Shown: positions 36,975 to 45,937, counted from the first letter of the stretch. The stretch is 64,000 nucleotides of DNA from Longispora fulva (GCF_015751905.1 NZ_JADOUF010000001.1:2108001-2172000); one strand, 5' to 3'. Numbers and translations: made by a program. The notes: generated by a model not told the origin, from the letters alone.

Positions 36975-38708
36975 TCACCCGCCGTGCCAGGACCGCCACA
37001 GCGACGCGTACGTGCCGCTGGCGGCCACGAGTTCGTCGTGGGCACCGAGCTCGGTGACCCGACCGTGCTCCATCACCGCGACCCGGTCGGCGTCGTGGGC
37101 GGTGTGCAGGCGGTGTGCGATCGCGATGACGGTGCGGCCCTCCAGCACCGCCGCGAGGGAGCGTTCGGTGTCGCGCGCGGCGGTCGGGTCCAGCATCGAG
37201 GTCGCCTCGTCGAGGATCAGGGTGTGCGGGTCGGCCAGCACCAGCCGCGCCAGCGCCAACTGCTGCGCCCGGGACGCGTCCAGGGTCATCCCACCGGCGC
37301 CCAGCATCGTGTCCAGCCCGTCGGGCAGGTCCGCGGCCCAGTCCGCGCCGACCGCCGCCAGCGCCTGCCCCATCCGCTCGTCACCGGCCTCGGCCGCCGC
37401 CAGCGCCAGATTGTCGCGCAGCGTCCCCAGGAACACGTGATGCTCCTGGGTGACCAGGGCGATCCGGCGGCGCAGCTCATCGGGCGGCAGCTGCCCGACC
37501 GGGACCCCGCCGACGGTGACGCTGCCCCGCCCGGGCGTGTCGATGCCCGCCAACAACCGGCCCAGCGTCGACTTACCCGCACCGGAGGGACCCACGATGG
37601 CCAGCCGCTCCCCGGGCCGCACCGACAGGCTGACATCGTGCAGGACGTCATGGCCCTCGTGGTAGGCGTAGGTCACGCCGGACACGTCAATGCGGTCCCC
37701 GTCGGGCTCGGCGCGCTGCTGCGGCACCGTCGTCGGAATCCGTCCGATGCCCTCCAGACGTGCCAGGGACGCCGCACCGCTCTGCAGGGTCTCCATCCAC
37801 TGCAGGATCCAGTCGACGGGCCCGCCCAGTCTCGTCAGGTACAGGGCCGCGGCCACCAGCGAACCCAGGCTCAGCCGGCCGTGGGACATCAGCACCGCGC
37901 CGACGACGAGGGCCACAGCCACCGGGAACGCGTGCGCGGCCTCGGCCACCGGGAACAGCACCGACCGCAGCGCGAGAGTGCGCACCCGCGCGGCGAACGC
38001 CGTGCCGATGCTCCGGTCACCGGAGCCGACGCGCGCGGGACGCATCCGCAGGACCTCGATCGTCCGGGCGCCCTCGGCGGTGGCGGCCAGTTCCTCGGAC
38101 AATCGGGTGGTCGCGGCGCCCTCGGCCAGGTACGCCTCGCGGGCGCGGCGCAGATACCAGCGCGCCACCATCCACAGGGCGGGCGTCGCCACCAGCGAGC
38201 ACAGTCCCAGGACAGGGTCGATGACCACGACCGCGCCGAGGATGAAGACGACCTGCACGACGCTGATGAAGATCTCCGGGGCCGCGTCGCGCGCGGAGGT
38301 GCCCAGGGCTGCGACGTCCACCGAGGCGCGGGTCATCAGGTCGCCGGTGCCGGCGCGCTCGACAGTGGCGATCGGCAGGTCCAGGGCCCGGTCCATGAAC
38401 CGTTCCCGCAGCAGGGCCAGGGCGCGCTCGCCGAAACGGTACCCGGCGTAGCGGGCGGCGCGGGTCAGCAGGATCTGCGCGATCACCGCCACCACGGCCG
38501 CGCCGGCCAGCACGTCCACGGTCGACACGTCCGCGCCGTGCTGCACCTGGTCGATGATGCGGCCCACGAGCCACGGCCCGGCCAACCCGGCCAGGGTCGC
38601 CGAGCAGTACAGGGCCAGGACGGCGGCCATGGCGCGCCGGTCGCCGCGGATCAGCCCGACGGTGGCCAGGCGCACCTCGCGCCGGCCCGCGATCGGCAGG
38701 TGCGTCAT
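36975..38708 (-). CDS. ABC exporter half-transporter with intact Walker motifs and degenerate signature
   Basis: A 577-aa fused membrane-ATPase protein (type-I exporter). The N-terminal 300 residues hold six membrane helices. The ATPase has canonical Walker A GPSGAGKST (373-381), Q-loop Gln421, Walker B LILDE (497-501) with the catalytic Glu501, and H-loop His532. The signature, however, is LDASR (476-480) in place of LSGGQ. It is the second gene of a pair that overlaps by ATGA (38705-38708); the partner shows the opposite pattern. The pair therefore forms a heterodimer with one complete ATP site. Substrate unknown; similar pairs export drugs or peptides. Confidence 0.95.
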   Translation of the reverse strand: MTHLPIAGRREVRLATVGLIRGDRRAMAAVLALYCSATLAGLAGPWLVGRIIDQVQHGADVSTVDVLAGAAVVAVIAQILLTRAARYAGYRFGERALALLRERFMDRALDLPIATVERAGTGDLMTRASVDVAALGTSARDAAPEIFISVVQVVFILGAVVVIDPVLGLCSLVATPALWMVARWYLRRAREAYLAEGAATTRLSEELAATAEGARTIEVLRMRPARVGSGDRSIGTAFAARVRTLALRSVLFPVAEAAHAFPVAVALVVGAVLMSHGRLSLGSLVAAALYLTRLGGPVDWILQWMETLQSGAASLARLEGIGRIPTTVPQQRAEPDGDRIDVSGVTYAYHEGHDVLHDVSLSVRPGERLAIVGPSGAGKSTLGRLLAGIDTPGRGSVTVGGVPVGQLPPDELRRRIALVTQEHHVFLGTLRDNLALAAAEAGDERMGQALAAVGADWAADLPDGLDTMLGAGGMTLDASRAQQLALARLVLADPHTLILDEATSMLDPTAARDTERSLAAVLEGRTVIAIAHRLHTAHDADRVAVMEHGRVTELGAHDELVAASGTYASLWRSWHGG

Positions 38709-40426
38709 CGGACCGACCTCTCCGGCTCGTGGTCGTCGCTGTCGCGGGTGACGAGGGCCCGGTAGCCGGGGTGCCCGGCCAGCATCTGGTGGTGCTCACC
38801 GGTGACGGCCCGGCCGCCGTCGAGGTGGGCGACGAGGTCGGCGACGTCGTGGATCAGGGGCGAGGCGCTGATCACGACCGTGGTGCGGCCCCGGCGCGCC
38901 TCGCGTAGCCGTCGGGCGATCACCGATTCGGTGTGCGCGTCGACCGCCGAGGTCGGCTCGACGAGGATCAGCACCTCCGGGTCGGTCAGCAGCGCCCGCG
39001 CCAGGCGCAGCCGTTGCCGCTGCCCGCCGGAGAGGGTGCGCGCCTGGTTGGGCAGCGGCGCGTCCAGCCCCTCCGGCAGCGCCTCGACCACGTCCTCGGC
39101 CGCGGCGGTGTGCAGCGCGGCGACCAGCGCCTCGCCTCCGGTTCCCGGCGGGGTGATCACGTCGCGGACGGAACCGGCGAACAGGTAGGACTCGTTGTCG
39201 GCGACGAGGACGCGGCGCCGCACCTCGTCCAGTGGCATCCCGCTCAGCGCCCGCCCGCCCCAGGTGACCTCGGAGTCGACGTGCCGGGACAGCCGGTCGG
39301 CCAGCGCGATCGCCGCGCCGGCCTCGGTGGCGGCCACCGCCAGGAAGGTCCCGACCGGCACGGTCAGCCCCGTCGCAGGGTCGTGCAGCTCGGCGGGCGC
39401 GGGCGGGGCCGGCACCGTCGCGGTGTCGGTCACGTCGGGAGACAGGCTCAGCAGCGTGGTGACCCGGCGGGCGGCGACGACGCCGCGGGTGAAGTCGTAG
39501 GCGGTCTCGATCAGGAAGTACACCGGCATGATCAGCACCGCCACGTACCCGTAGACGGCCACCATGTCCCCGACACTGATCTCACCGGTGGCGGCCAGCC
39601 GGGCCGCGAGCCAGGCGATCAGCGCCAGGAACATCGACGGCAGGCCCACCCCGAGGCTCTGGATCCAGCTCGATACGGCCCCGACCCGGTACCCCTCGGC
39701 CCGCAGCCGCGTCGAGCGTTCCCGGTAGCGCTCCCCGAACAGGTCCTTTCCCCCGATACCGGATAGCACTCGCAACCCGCCGACCAGGTCGCCGGCCAGC
39801 GCGGTCAGCGCGCCCTGCTGCCTGCGGTACTCACTCTCGACGCTTTGCAGGCGCCGCATCAGCGGGGTCATGCCCACCGCCACGGCTGGCACGCCGGCGA
39901 GGACCACGATCGTCAGCACCGGCGAGACCGGCCACAACAGCCCGGCGACGACCATGAGTGCGACGATCGCGCCGACCCCGGGCCCGACGAACGTGAGCAC
40001 GTGGGCGATGTGGGAGATGTCGCTGCCACCGATGGCGATGATCTCCCCGGTGGACAGGCGGCGGGGCAGCGCCGCGCCCAGGGCCGTCGCGCGGCGGATC
40101 ACGACCTGCACGGTGCGGTAGGAGGCGTCCAGCCGGATGAACGTCATGGTGCGGTGCCGCATCATGCCCAGGACGGCGTTGAGGCAGCCCGCGGCGATGA
40201 TCGCCGCGCTCCACAGCAGCACCTTGCCCATGTCGCCGGGGCGCAGGCCCTCGTCGACGGCGCGGGACACGCAGTACGGCGGAATGGTCAATCCGACCAT
40301 CCACGCCGTGCCGAAGAAGGTGCCGCGCAGCACCCGCACCGGTTGGCTCTTGACCAGCCACCACAGGTATCGGACCGGGCCGCGGGCGTCCGGCGTTCCG
40401 GGATCGGGGCGAGGGATGATCGGCAT
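38705..40426 (-). CDS. ABC exporter half-transporter with degenerate Walker motifs and intact signature
   Basis: A 573-aa partner of the downstream half-transporter. Six membrane helices occupy about residues 35-315. The ATPase domain keeps LSGGQ (465-469), but the Walker A region reads AATEAGAAI (about 365-373) without the GxGKS/T, Walker B is VLILVEPTS (486-493; the Asp before the catalytic Glu is Val) and the H-loop position is Ser (VVISASP). Its nucleotide site is thus non-catalytic, while its signature completes the site of the partner. A TAGCCT box lies nine bases before ATG 40426 on the reverse strand, so the transcript may be almost leaderless. Confidence 0.94.
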   Translation of the reverse strand: MPIIPRPDPGTPDARGPVRYLWWLVKSQPVRVLRGTFFGTAWMVGLTIPPYCVSRAVDEGLRPGDMGKVLLWSAAIIAAGCLNAVLGMMRHRTMTFIRLDASYRTVQVVIRRATALGAALPRRLSTGEIIAIGGSDISHIAHVLTFVGPGVGAIVALMVVAGLLWPVSPVLTIVVLAGVPAVAVGMTPLMRRLQSVESEYRRQQGALTALAGDLVGGLRVLSGIGGKDLFGERYRERSTRLRAEGYRVGAVSSWIQSLGVGLPSMFLALIAWLAARLAATGEISVGDMVAVYGYVAVLIMPVYFLIETAYDFTRGVVAARRVTTLLSLSPDVTDTATVPAPPAPAELHDPATGLTVPVGTFLAVAATEAGAAIALADRLSRHVDSEVTWGGRALSGMPLDEVRRRVLVADNESYLFAGSVRDVITPPGTGGEALVAALHTAAAEDVVEALPEGLDAPLPNQARTLSGGQRQRLRLARALLTDPEVLILVEPTSAVDAHTESVIARRLREARRGRTTVVISASPLIHDVADLVAHLDGGRAVTGEHHQMLAGHPGYRALVTRDSDDHEPERSVR

Positions 40427-40563
40427 AATGCCGTGAGGCTACCCGGAACCGGTGAACCCGCCCAACAGGGTTTCGCCTCACCGCAGCCCGGGTGGTGGCG
40501 GGTAGCGTGACCTTCAGCCACCCGGTGGATCTGTGGCCGCTGGCCGCCGCACGACCCGTTCTC

Positions 40564-40569
40564 TAGAGT
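40564..40569 (+). promoter_or_regulatory. -10 box of a leaderless methyltransferase transcript
   Basis: TAGAGT is followed by seven bases and GTG 40577. No ribosome-binding site precedes the gene, which supports a leaderless mRNA. Confidence 0.45.
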
Positions 40570-40576
40570 TCTTCCC

Positions 40577-41206
40577 GTGGTGGATCATCAGGACGAGACC
40601 AGGGCGGCCTACGACGGGGTCGTAGAGCTGTACGCCTCGCTGTTCGCGAACCGGCTGGAGGGGCAGCCGTTCTCCCGGGCCATGATCGCCACCTTCGCCG
40701 AACTGGTGGCCGCGGCGGGCAACCCGCGGGCGGCCGACGTCGGGTGCGGGCCCGGACACCTGACGGCCATGCTGTGCGAACTGGGCCTGGACGCCTTCGG
40801 ACTAGACATCTCCCCCGGCATGGTCGACCACGCCCGCCGCGCCCACCCGACGCTGCGCTTCCAGGAGGCGCGGATGGAATCCCTGCCGATTGAAGACGGC
40901 GCGCTCGGCGGCGTCCTGGCCCACTACGCCATGATCCACACCCCGCCGGAGGAGTTACCGGTGCTGCTCGCCGAGCAGGTGCGCGTCCTGGCACCCGGTG
41001 GCCTGCTCCTGGTCTCCTTCTTCGGGACCGACGCGCCTGAGCCGGTCCGATTCGACCACAAGGTCACACCCGCCTACAGCTGGCCGGCCGACCGCCTAGC
41101 CGGACTACTCACCGACGCCGGACTCGCACCCTTCGCCCGGCTCCTGCACGACCCGGGCTCCGAACGAGGCTTCCTCGACGGCCACCTCCTCGCCCGCCGG
41201 CCGTAG
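40577..41206 (+). CDS. Class I SAM-dependent methyltransferase
   Basis: A 209-aa methyltransferase: motif I ADVGCGPGHLTAML (about residues 53-66), strand 2 FGLDISPGMVDHAR, motif II RMESLPIEDGALGGVLAHYAMIHTPPEELP and the motif after it VLAPGGLLLVSFFG. It belongs to the small-molecule Methyltransf_11/25 group. The start GTG 40577 is supported by the -10 box seven bases upstream. It is divergent from the ABC exporter pair and separated by 150 bases that include inverted arms GCTACCCG and CGGGTAGC 53 bases apart, one near each promoter. Confidence 0.93.
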   Translation: MVDHQDETRAAYDGVVELYASLFANRLEGQPFSRAMIATFAELVAAAGNPRAADVGCGPGHLTAMLCELGLDAFGLDISPGMVDHARRAHPTLRFQEARMESLPIEDGALGGVLAHYAMIHTPPEELPVLLAEQVRVLAPGGLLLVSFFGTDAPEPVRFDHKVTPAYSWPADRLAGLLTDAGLAPFARLLHDPGSERGFLDGHLLARRP

Positions 41207-41281
41207 GTCCAGCACGAACAAACCTCGCGCTCCGTCACCGCATGCGCCCCCGACGGGACCCTGACTCCACGTCCCCACGCA

Positions 41282-41287
41282 TACGAT
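41282..41287 (+). promoter_or_regulatory. -10 box of a leaderless SDR gene
   Basis: TACGAT is followed by six bases and ATG 41294, with TGACTC at 41262-41267 as a possible short-spaced -35 element. No ribosome-binding site is seen. Confidence 0.5.
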
Positions 41288-41293
41288 CGGCCG

Positions 41294-42286
41294 ATGCGCA
41301 TCCTCATCATCGGCGGGACCCGGTTCATCGGCCGGCACATCGCGGCGACAGCCCTGGCCGCCGGACACGAGGTCACCCTCCTGCACCGGGGCCGCACCGG
41401 TGGCGACCTGTTCGACGGCGCCGCCCGGCACCTGCTCGCCGACCGTGACGACCCCGACGCGCTCGCGGCGACGCTCGCCGACGGCGAATGGGACGCGACG
41501 ATCGACATCTGCGCGTACCTGCCGGGTCAGGTGACCACGCTCGCCGACGCGCTCGGCGCGCGCGGCGGCAGGTACGTCCTGATCTCCACGGCGTCCGTCT
41601 ATGACCCCGAGGGTCCGGGGTTCACCGAGGACAGCCGGCTCCACGAACTCGAGGGCCCCACACCGACGGACGTGTCGGAGGTGACCTACGCCAACTACGG
41701 CGCACTGAAGGTCCTGTGCGAGCGCGTCGCCTCCGACCGGTTCGGGGACGCCATCCTCGTACTGCGGCCGTCGTACGTGATCGGGCCATGGGACCACTTC
41801 GGCCACGTCGACTACTGGGCACACCGGATCGCGCGCGGCGGCCAGATCCTCGCGCCCGGGGCCCCGGGTACCCCGTTGCAGGTCATCGACGCGCGCGACA
41901 TCGCGGAGTTCACGGTCACTGCTCTGGCCGAGGGCAGGTCCGGGACGCTGCACCTGGTCGGCGCGTCCGCGACGTCCACCTATGCCGACTTTCTCGACGA
42001 GGTGCGTGCGGGCATCGGCGTCGCGGAGAGCACCGTCACCTGGGTCGACGACGCGTTCCTTCTCGCCGAGGGCGAGACGGTCGCGTCCCTGCCGATGTGG
42101 GCGCAGGGCGACCGCGCCGAGGAGCTGACCAGCGCGGCGGACCCTGCGGCCTCGCTGCGGGCTGGGCTGCGCCTGCGGCCTGTCGCGGAGTCCGCGCGCG
42201 AAGCGCTCGCCACCGGTGCCCCGTCGAAGAAGGCGCTGACCGCCGAACGGGAGGCCGAGCTGCTGGCCCGGTGGCACGCGCGCTGA
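41294..42286 (+). CDS. NAD-dependent epimerase/dehydratase-like (extended/atypical SDR)
   Basis: A 330-aa protein with the N-terminal Rossmann motif RILIIGGTRFIGRH (residues 2-15), which matches the atypical-SDR/isoflavone-reductase-like NAD(P) pocket (GGTxFxG), the strand DATIDICAYLPGQV, LISTASVYD, and the catalytic YxxxK in YGALKVLCE. The C-terminal substrate region includes LRPSYVIGPWDHFG and the 'reductase' segment FTVTALAEGRSGTLHLVG. The family includes sugar-nucleotide epimerases and RNA-binding relatives; there is no specific clue to the substrate. ATG 41294 agrees with the leaderless -10 box. Confidence 0.93.
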   Translation: MRILIIGGTRFIGRHIAATALAAGHEVTLLHRGRTGGDLFDGAARHLLADRDDPDALAATLADGEWDATIDICAYLPGQVTTLADALGARGGRYVLISTASVYDPEGPGFTEDSRLHELEGPTPTDVSEVTYANYGALKVLCERVASDRFGDAILVLRPSYVIGPWDHFGHVDYWAHRIARGGQILAPGAPGTPLQVIDARDIAEFTVTALAEGRSGTLHLVGASATSTYADFLDEVRAGIGVAESTVTWVDDAFLLAEGETVASLPMWAQGDRAEELTSAADPAASLRAGLRLRPVAESAREALATGAPSKKALTAEREAELLARWHAR

Positions 42287-42529
42287 GGGCCGACCGGTGC
42301 GAGGGCTGAGGTGGGCGGAACGCCTCCGCTTCCGTCCGCGCTGACCTCCAACGCCGTCCGTGGCGGCTCCCCGGAGAGTGCGCCGGATCCCCACTGCTCG
42401 GCGTTTGAGGGCGGCGTCACCGCCGCTCAGGCGTCCTAGGCGGCTAGCCATTCAGCCGGTAGCGTTCAGGTCGAGAGACGCGGGCGTGCGGCCTGAACGT
42501 CCGGACGACGGCCGTCTGTTCTCCCCGGC

Positions 42530-42535
42530 TAGCCT
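42530..42535 (+). promoter_or_regulatory. -10 box of a leaderless hypothetical gene
   Basis: TAGCCT is followed by six bases and ATG 42542; no ribosome-binding site is present. Confidence 0.45.
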
Positions 42536-42541
42536 TGCGCG

Positions 42542-43150
42542 ATGAAGCCAACGACCGGGTCGATCCCGCAGGGAATGCCAGACCCGATCGACATCGCCCA
42601 CCGGGTCGGCCGAGGACGCAAGCTGTTCATCCCCCTCGACATGGACATGCAATCCGCCACGGCCATCGCGCGGACCTTGCGAGACGCGCTCCCGCCCCAC
42701 GTGACTGTCTTCGCCGTGTCGGGGACGAGCCGGGGGTCGGGCCTCACGGTGCTCCAGCTCGTCACGGACGCGGAGGCTGCCGCCGTGCGCCCGGCCCTGG
42801 ATCATCTTGTCGCCGAGTTTCGTCAGTCGGCCGACGCGCTGGTGGCCCACATGCTGGCCGCGATGGTGCCCGCAGGTGACCTCGACGGGGAATTCCCCGA
42901 CACCGTCCGGATCCGGGACGCGACCTGGGACCTGGAACCGCACGGCGCACACTGCCGGTTCGAAGGCCCGAACGGCGAGGTCGTCGAGGCCGACATCTAC
43001 TCCCCCGACACCATCGACCCGTACTTTCTTCTGCTGTACGCCGAGACCACAGGTGGCCACGGCGCGGTTCTCGACGCGTGCGTGGAAGGCTTCCACGACA
43101 TGTGCCGGCTACTCGAACTCACCGGCCATCCTCCCCGGTCACAGCACTAG
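42542..43150 (+). CDS. Hypothetical protein, 202 aa
   Basis: A soluble protein with two parts. Residues about 1-60 (RVGRGRKLFIPLDMDMQSATAIARTLRDALPPHVTVFAVSGT) form a small alpha/beta unit; the C-terminal part carries AHCRFEGPNGEVVEADIYSPDTIDPYFLLLYAETTGG, a strand-turn-strand pattern that reminds me of small DUF6896-like domains without certainty. There is no signal peptide or catalytic motif. A -10-like TAGCCT box six bases upstream supports ATG 42542. It converges on the phosphotransferase gene with only 30 bases between stops. Confidence 0.8.
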   Translation: MKPTTGSIPQGMPDPIDIAHRVGRGRKLFIPLDMDMQSATAIARTLRDALPPHVTVFAVSGTSRGSGLTVLQLVTDAEAAAVRPALDHLVAEFRQSADALVAHMLAAMVPAGDLDGEFPDTVRIRDATWDLEPHGAHCRFEGPNGEVVEADIYSPDTIDPYFLLLYAETTGGHGAVLDACVEGFHDMCRLLELTGHPPRSQH

Positions 43151-43180
43151 GGCGCGTTTGAGGAGCAGGCTCAGAGCCGG

Positions 43181-44104
43181 TCACGCGAGTAGCGCCTCGA
43201 GCTGCGGAAGTCGGCCGAACAGGTCCGGGAGGCCGCGCAGGCCGTTACGCACGGATTCGTGCGACAGTGCCAGGTCAGGGCCGGTGCTCGCCTCGACACC
43301 GGCGAGGCACCGGAGAATGTTCCACCTCGTGTGCCCCAGCCAGCCGCCGATCATGAACACGAACCAGCTTGGACCAGACGGCGGCAGCGCTCCGCCTCCC
43401 GCGACATAGCCGTCGAGGACCGAGCGGAAGATGGCGGGCTTGATGTCGTCGAAGCCAGGTCCCTTCGCCAGGCTCAGCGCGGTCGAGCCGAGTTCACCGG
43501 ACAGGTCGAGCATCCCCGAGAGCTCCCAGTCGAGCACCACCGGGCGACCGTCCCGGGCGAGCAGGTTCCACGGCTGGATGTCCTTATGGGTCAGCACGCC
43601 GGGGCCTGGCCGTTCGCAGGTGTCGACGAAGTGCGCGATCGCGAGGAACGTCTCGACGCGAGCGGCGAGTTCGTCGGCCCACGGCAGTTCGCTCGCGGTC
43701 GCCCGCGCGGCGAGCTCGGGCCAGTCCCGTGGCGTCGGGTCCTCGACCGACGCATGGGTCCACGCGACGTCGAGCGCGTGGACGCGCGCGAGGATCTCAC
43801 CGACCTCACACGCGTACGCCGCCGACACCGGTGCCTCGGGCACCGTTTCTCCCTCGACCCATCGGTGAACGAGCGTGTGGTGACTGGCCGAGATCGGCTC
43901 CGGCATCGGGACGCCGGCCGAGAATGCCGCCCGCTCGAACCTGAACACGTCCTCGACGTGATAGGTCCAGCGGCGGTCGAGGAGGTTCAACTCCTTCACC
44001 GCGAACGACCCTTGGTCGGTGTCGAGCCGGTACATCCGGTTGGCGAACCCGCCGTGGACGCGGATCATCGGCCCGATCGGCGCGCCGAGATGCGAAAGGT
44101 CCAC
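43181..44104 (-). CDS. Aminoglycoside phosphotransferase/choline kinase family protein
   Basis: A 307-aa kinase-fold protein of the APH family. The N-lobe shows GGFANRMYRLDTDQGSFAVKEL, with the Lys of AVKE binding ATP. The catalytic loop is LTHKDIQPWNLL (HxDxxxxN type) and the metal-binding motif is VLDWELSG. The rest is the helical APH C-lobe. Related enzymes phosphorylate aminoglycosides, choline, or other alcohols; resistance function cannot be claimed from sequence. GTG 44104 is preceded on the reverse strand by TAGCAT and six bases, so the transcript appears leaderless. Confidence 0.93.
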   Translation of the reverse strand: MDLSHLGAPIGPMIRVHGGFANRMYRLDTDQGSFAVKELNLLDRRWTYHVEDVFRFERAAFSAGVPMPEPISASHHTLVHRWVEGETVPEAPVSAAYACEVGEILARVHALDVAWTHASVEDPTPRDWPELAARATASELPWADELAARVETFLAIAHFVDTCERPGPGVLTHKDIQPWNLLARDGRPVVLDWELSGMLDLSGELGSTALSLAKGPGFDDIKPAIFRSVLDGYVAGGGALPPSGPSWFVFMIGGWLGHTRWNILRCLAGVEASTGPDLALSHESVRNGLRGLPDLFGRLPQLEALLA

Positions 44105-44108
44105 CCAC

Positions 44109-44116
44109 GCATGCTA
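44109..44116 (-). promoter_or_regulatory. -10 box of a leaderless phosphotransferase gene
   Basis: Reading leftward, TAGCAT is followed by six bases and GTG 44104. The gene has no ribosome-binding site. Confidence 0.45.
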
Positions 44117-44180
44117 GGACTGGCAGTTCATCGACGCACCGGATTTCCCGCGACACTCCCCGACCACGTACCAAACACGC

Positions 44181-45128
44181 CTAACAGGGTGCCGATGTCA
44201 CCGTAGGTTGAGGGCGTGGAGTGCCGGTTGTCCCCCTCAACCCTGGGCCCTCGAAGCCAAAGGCGGCACCTGTCAGCGTCACGTCGGTCAGATTGGCGCC
44301 GCTCAACGTCGCGCCAGCCAGGCCCGCTCCAGACAAGTCGGAGTTGCTCAGGTCCGCTCCGGTGAGGTTCGCCCCGATCATCCAGGCGCACGAAAGATTG
44401 GCGAACCGCACCTTCGCATTGGTCAGGTCGACGCTCGTCAGGGAGGATCCGCTCAGGTCCGCCCCGTTGAGGATCGTACCTATCAGGCTCGTACCGGTGA
44501 GGTTGGCGCCACGCAGCCTGACGCCGAGAAGGTTGAGTCCATCCAGATTGGAATACGACAGGTCGACAGTCGAGTAGGACAGGTCGAACACCTGACGCTG
44601 AGGATCGTGCCGGGTGTCACGCCTGCCGATGACGGTCAACGCCGCGAGGAGGTCAACCGGTCGCCGACCGGCGGTCGCGCGTACATCTTCCCTCGTCAGC
44701 GTGGCCGCCGGAGCCGGACTCGGGCCAGGGAGCCGAGTGGCGTGACTGCGAACGAACGCGGCGAGAACTTCCACGATGGTCGGTTGGTCGATCGGGGAGT
44801 CGCGCATGAGCCGCTCGAGGGCGTAAATGCCTCCGAGCCTCACCTCGGGGGAATCCGACCCCAACTGCTCCACCGCCTGCGAATAACGGTCGGTCAGTTG
44901 GCCGTCCCTGGAAAGTTCGAGCTGCTTGTTGGTGGCCGTCGCGGAAATGCCATTGAAGATCAAAGCGCCGAGCGCTGCGACGATCGCGGTGCCGATGCCG
45001 AGCAACGTAGGCCAGTCCCGACGCCGCACGCCCGCACGCGAACCCTTATCCGCGCTGGGTGGACGCCACAGCCGCCGTGGCGACATACCAGACATGTTGG
45101 AGGTTCGTCCGCTGCGTCGTATCAGCAT
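44181..45128 (-). CDS. Pentapeptide-repeat membrane protein
   Basis: About 315 aa. An N-terminal cytosolic basic stretch (RRLWRPPSADKGSRAGVRRRDW) leads to one membrane helix (LLGIGTAIVAALGALIFNGISA, about residues 42-63), then a helical region with LSRDGQLTDRYSQAVEQLGSDSPEVRLGGIYALERL, a layout typical of pentapeptide-repeat proteins of actinobacteria. The C-terminal half is a right-handed quadrilateral helix of A(D/N)LXX repeats (LDGLNLLGVRLRGANLTGTSLIGTILNGADLSGSSL and so on). Function of such proteins is mostly unknown. ATG 45128 is used; GTG 45179 and ATG 45095/45086 are alternatives, none with a good ribosome-binding site. Confidence 0.88.
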   Translation of the reverse strand: MLIRRSGRTSNMSGMSPRRLWRPPSADKGSRAGVRRRDWPTLLGIGTAIVAALGALIFNGISATATNKQLELSRDGQLTDRYSQAVEQLGSDSPEVRLGGIYALERLMRDSPIDQPTIVEVLAAFVRSHATRLPGPSPAPAATLTREDVRATAGRRPVDLLAALTVIGRRDTRHDPQRQVFDLSYSTVDLSYSNLDGLNLLGVRLRGANLTGTSLIGTILNGADLSGSSLTSVDLTNAKVRFANLSCAWMIGANLTGADLSNSDLSGAGLAGATLSGANLTDVTLTGAAFGFEGPGLRGTTGTPRPQPTVTSAPC

Positions 45129-45208
45129 GGCTGTCAGTATTCCAGCAACGGCGCTTCTGCCAGCAACCGTCTTTGGCACTCAAGAATGACCCATCGAACG
45201 GGGTCTCG

Positions 45209-45222
45209 TATCATGATCATGA
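45209..45222. promoter_or_regulatory. Promoter with palindromic operator upstream of the GNAT gene
   Basis: TATCAT (45209-45214) is a good -10 hexamer, and TCATGATCATGA (45211-45222) is a perfect 12-bp palindrome overlapping it. The site lies in the divergent region between the pentapeptide-repeat gene and the acetyltransferase. Confidence 0.5.
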
Positions 45223-45256
45223 GGCGACCACATTCGACATGGCGGGGAGGCGCATC

Positions 45257-45844
45257 ATGACCGGCACCGACGAGCGCGAGAACACGGACACCGCCACCAC
45301 CCTGGTGCACCTCGACGGCCCCGCCGCCGTCGAGTTCGCCGACGACCTGGCAGCTCTGTATGCCGTCGTGTTCGGCGAGGCCCCCTACCACGAGGGTCCC
45401 GACGACGTCGCCCGGTTCCGGGCAGCCTACCCCGAGCAGACGACCGATCCGGGATTCGCGCTCGTCGCGGCCCTGCGCGGGGAGACGCTGGTCGGCGCGG
45501 CCTTCGGGGTCACGTACCCGGCGGGCAGATGGTGGCAGCGCGCCACCCAGGGCCCACCTGCCGCCGTGACCGGAGTCGACACCTTCGCTGTCAAGGAATG
45601 GATCGTGCACCCCGACGCGCGCGGCGGGGGCCTTGGCCGGCGGCTCCTCGACGCCCTTCTCACCGACCGGCCCGAACCGTTCGCGACACTGGCGGCCAAC
45701 CCGCTGGCCCCCGCCCGCCAGATCTACCACCGGTGGGGCTGGCGGCACGTCGACACCTCGGACGACACCGGCCCGCTCGGCGTCATGGACTTCCTGCTCC
45801 TCCCCGTGCCCCGGTCGAGCCAGCGCCCACAGACCGGCGCGTAG
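45257..45844 (+). CDS. GNAT family N-acetyltransferase
   Basis: A 195-aa acetyltransferase. The acetyl-CoA pyrophosphate loop is seen in WIVHPDARGGGLGRRLLDALL (the GNAT motif A, Q/RxxGxG/A here RGGGLGRRL), after the strand VDTFAVKEW; the C-terminus has YHRWGWRHVDTSDD. ATG 45257 has GGGGAGG eight bases upstream; the longer frame is rejected. Substrate unknown. It is followed by the NACHT gene on the same strand after 93 bases. Confidence 0.93.
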   Translation: MTGTDERENTDTATTLVHLDGPAAVEFADDLAALYAVVFGEAPYHEGPDDVARFRAAYPEQTTDPGFALVAALRGETLVGAAFGVTYPAGRWWQRATQGPPAAVTGVDTFAVKEWIVHPDARGGGLGRRLLDALLTDRPEPFATLAANPLAPARQIYHRWGWRHVDTSDDTGPLGVMDFLLLPVPRSSQRPQTGA

Positions 45845-45937
45845 CCGCCGCCCGAGCATCGCCACATCCGTCGGGGCGTGCATCGAGCTGACGGGTACCC
45901 GACGGCCAGGGTCCGGGTCGCGCGGAAGCCGACCACA

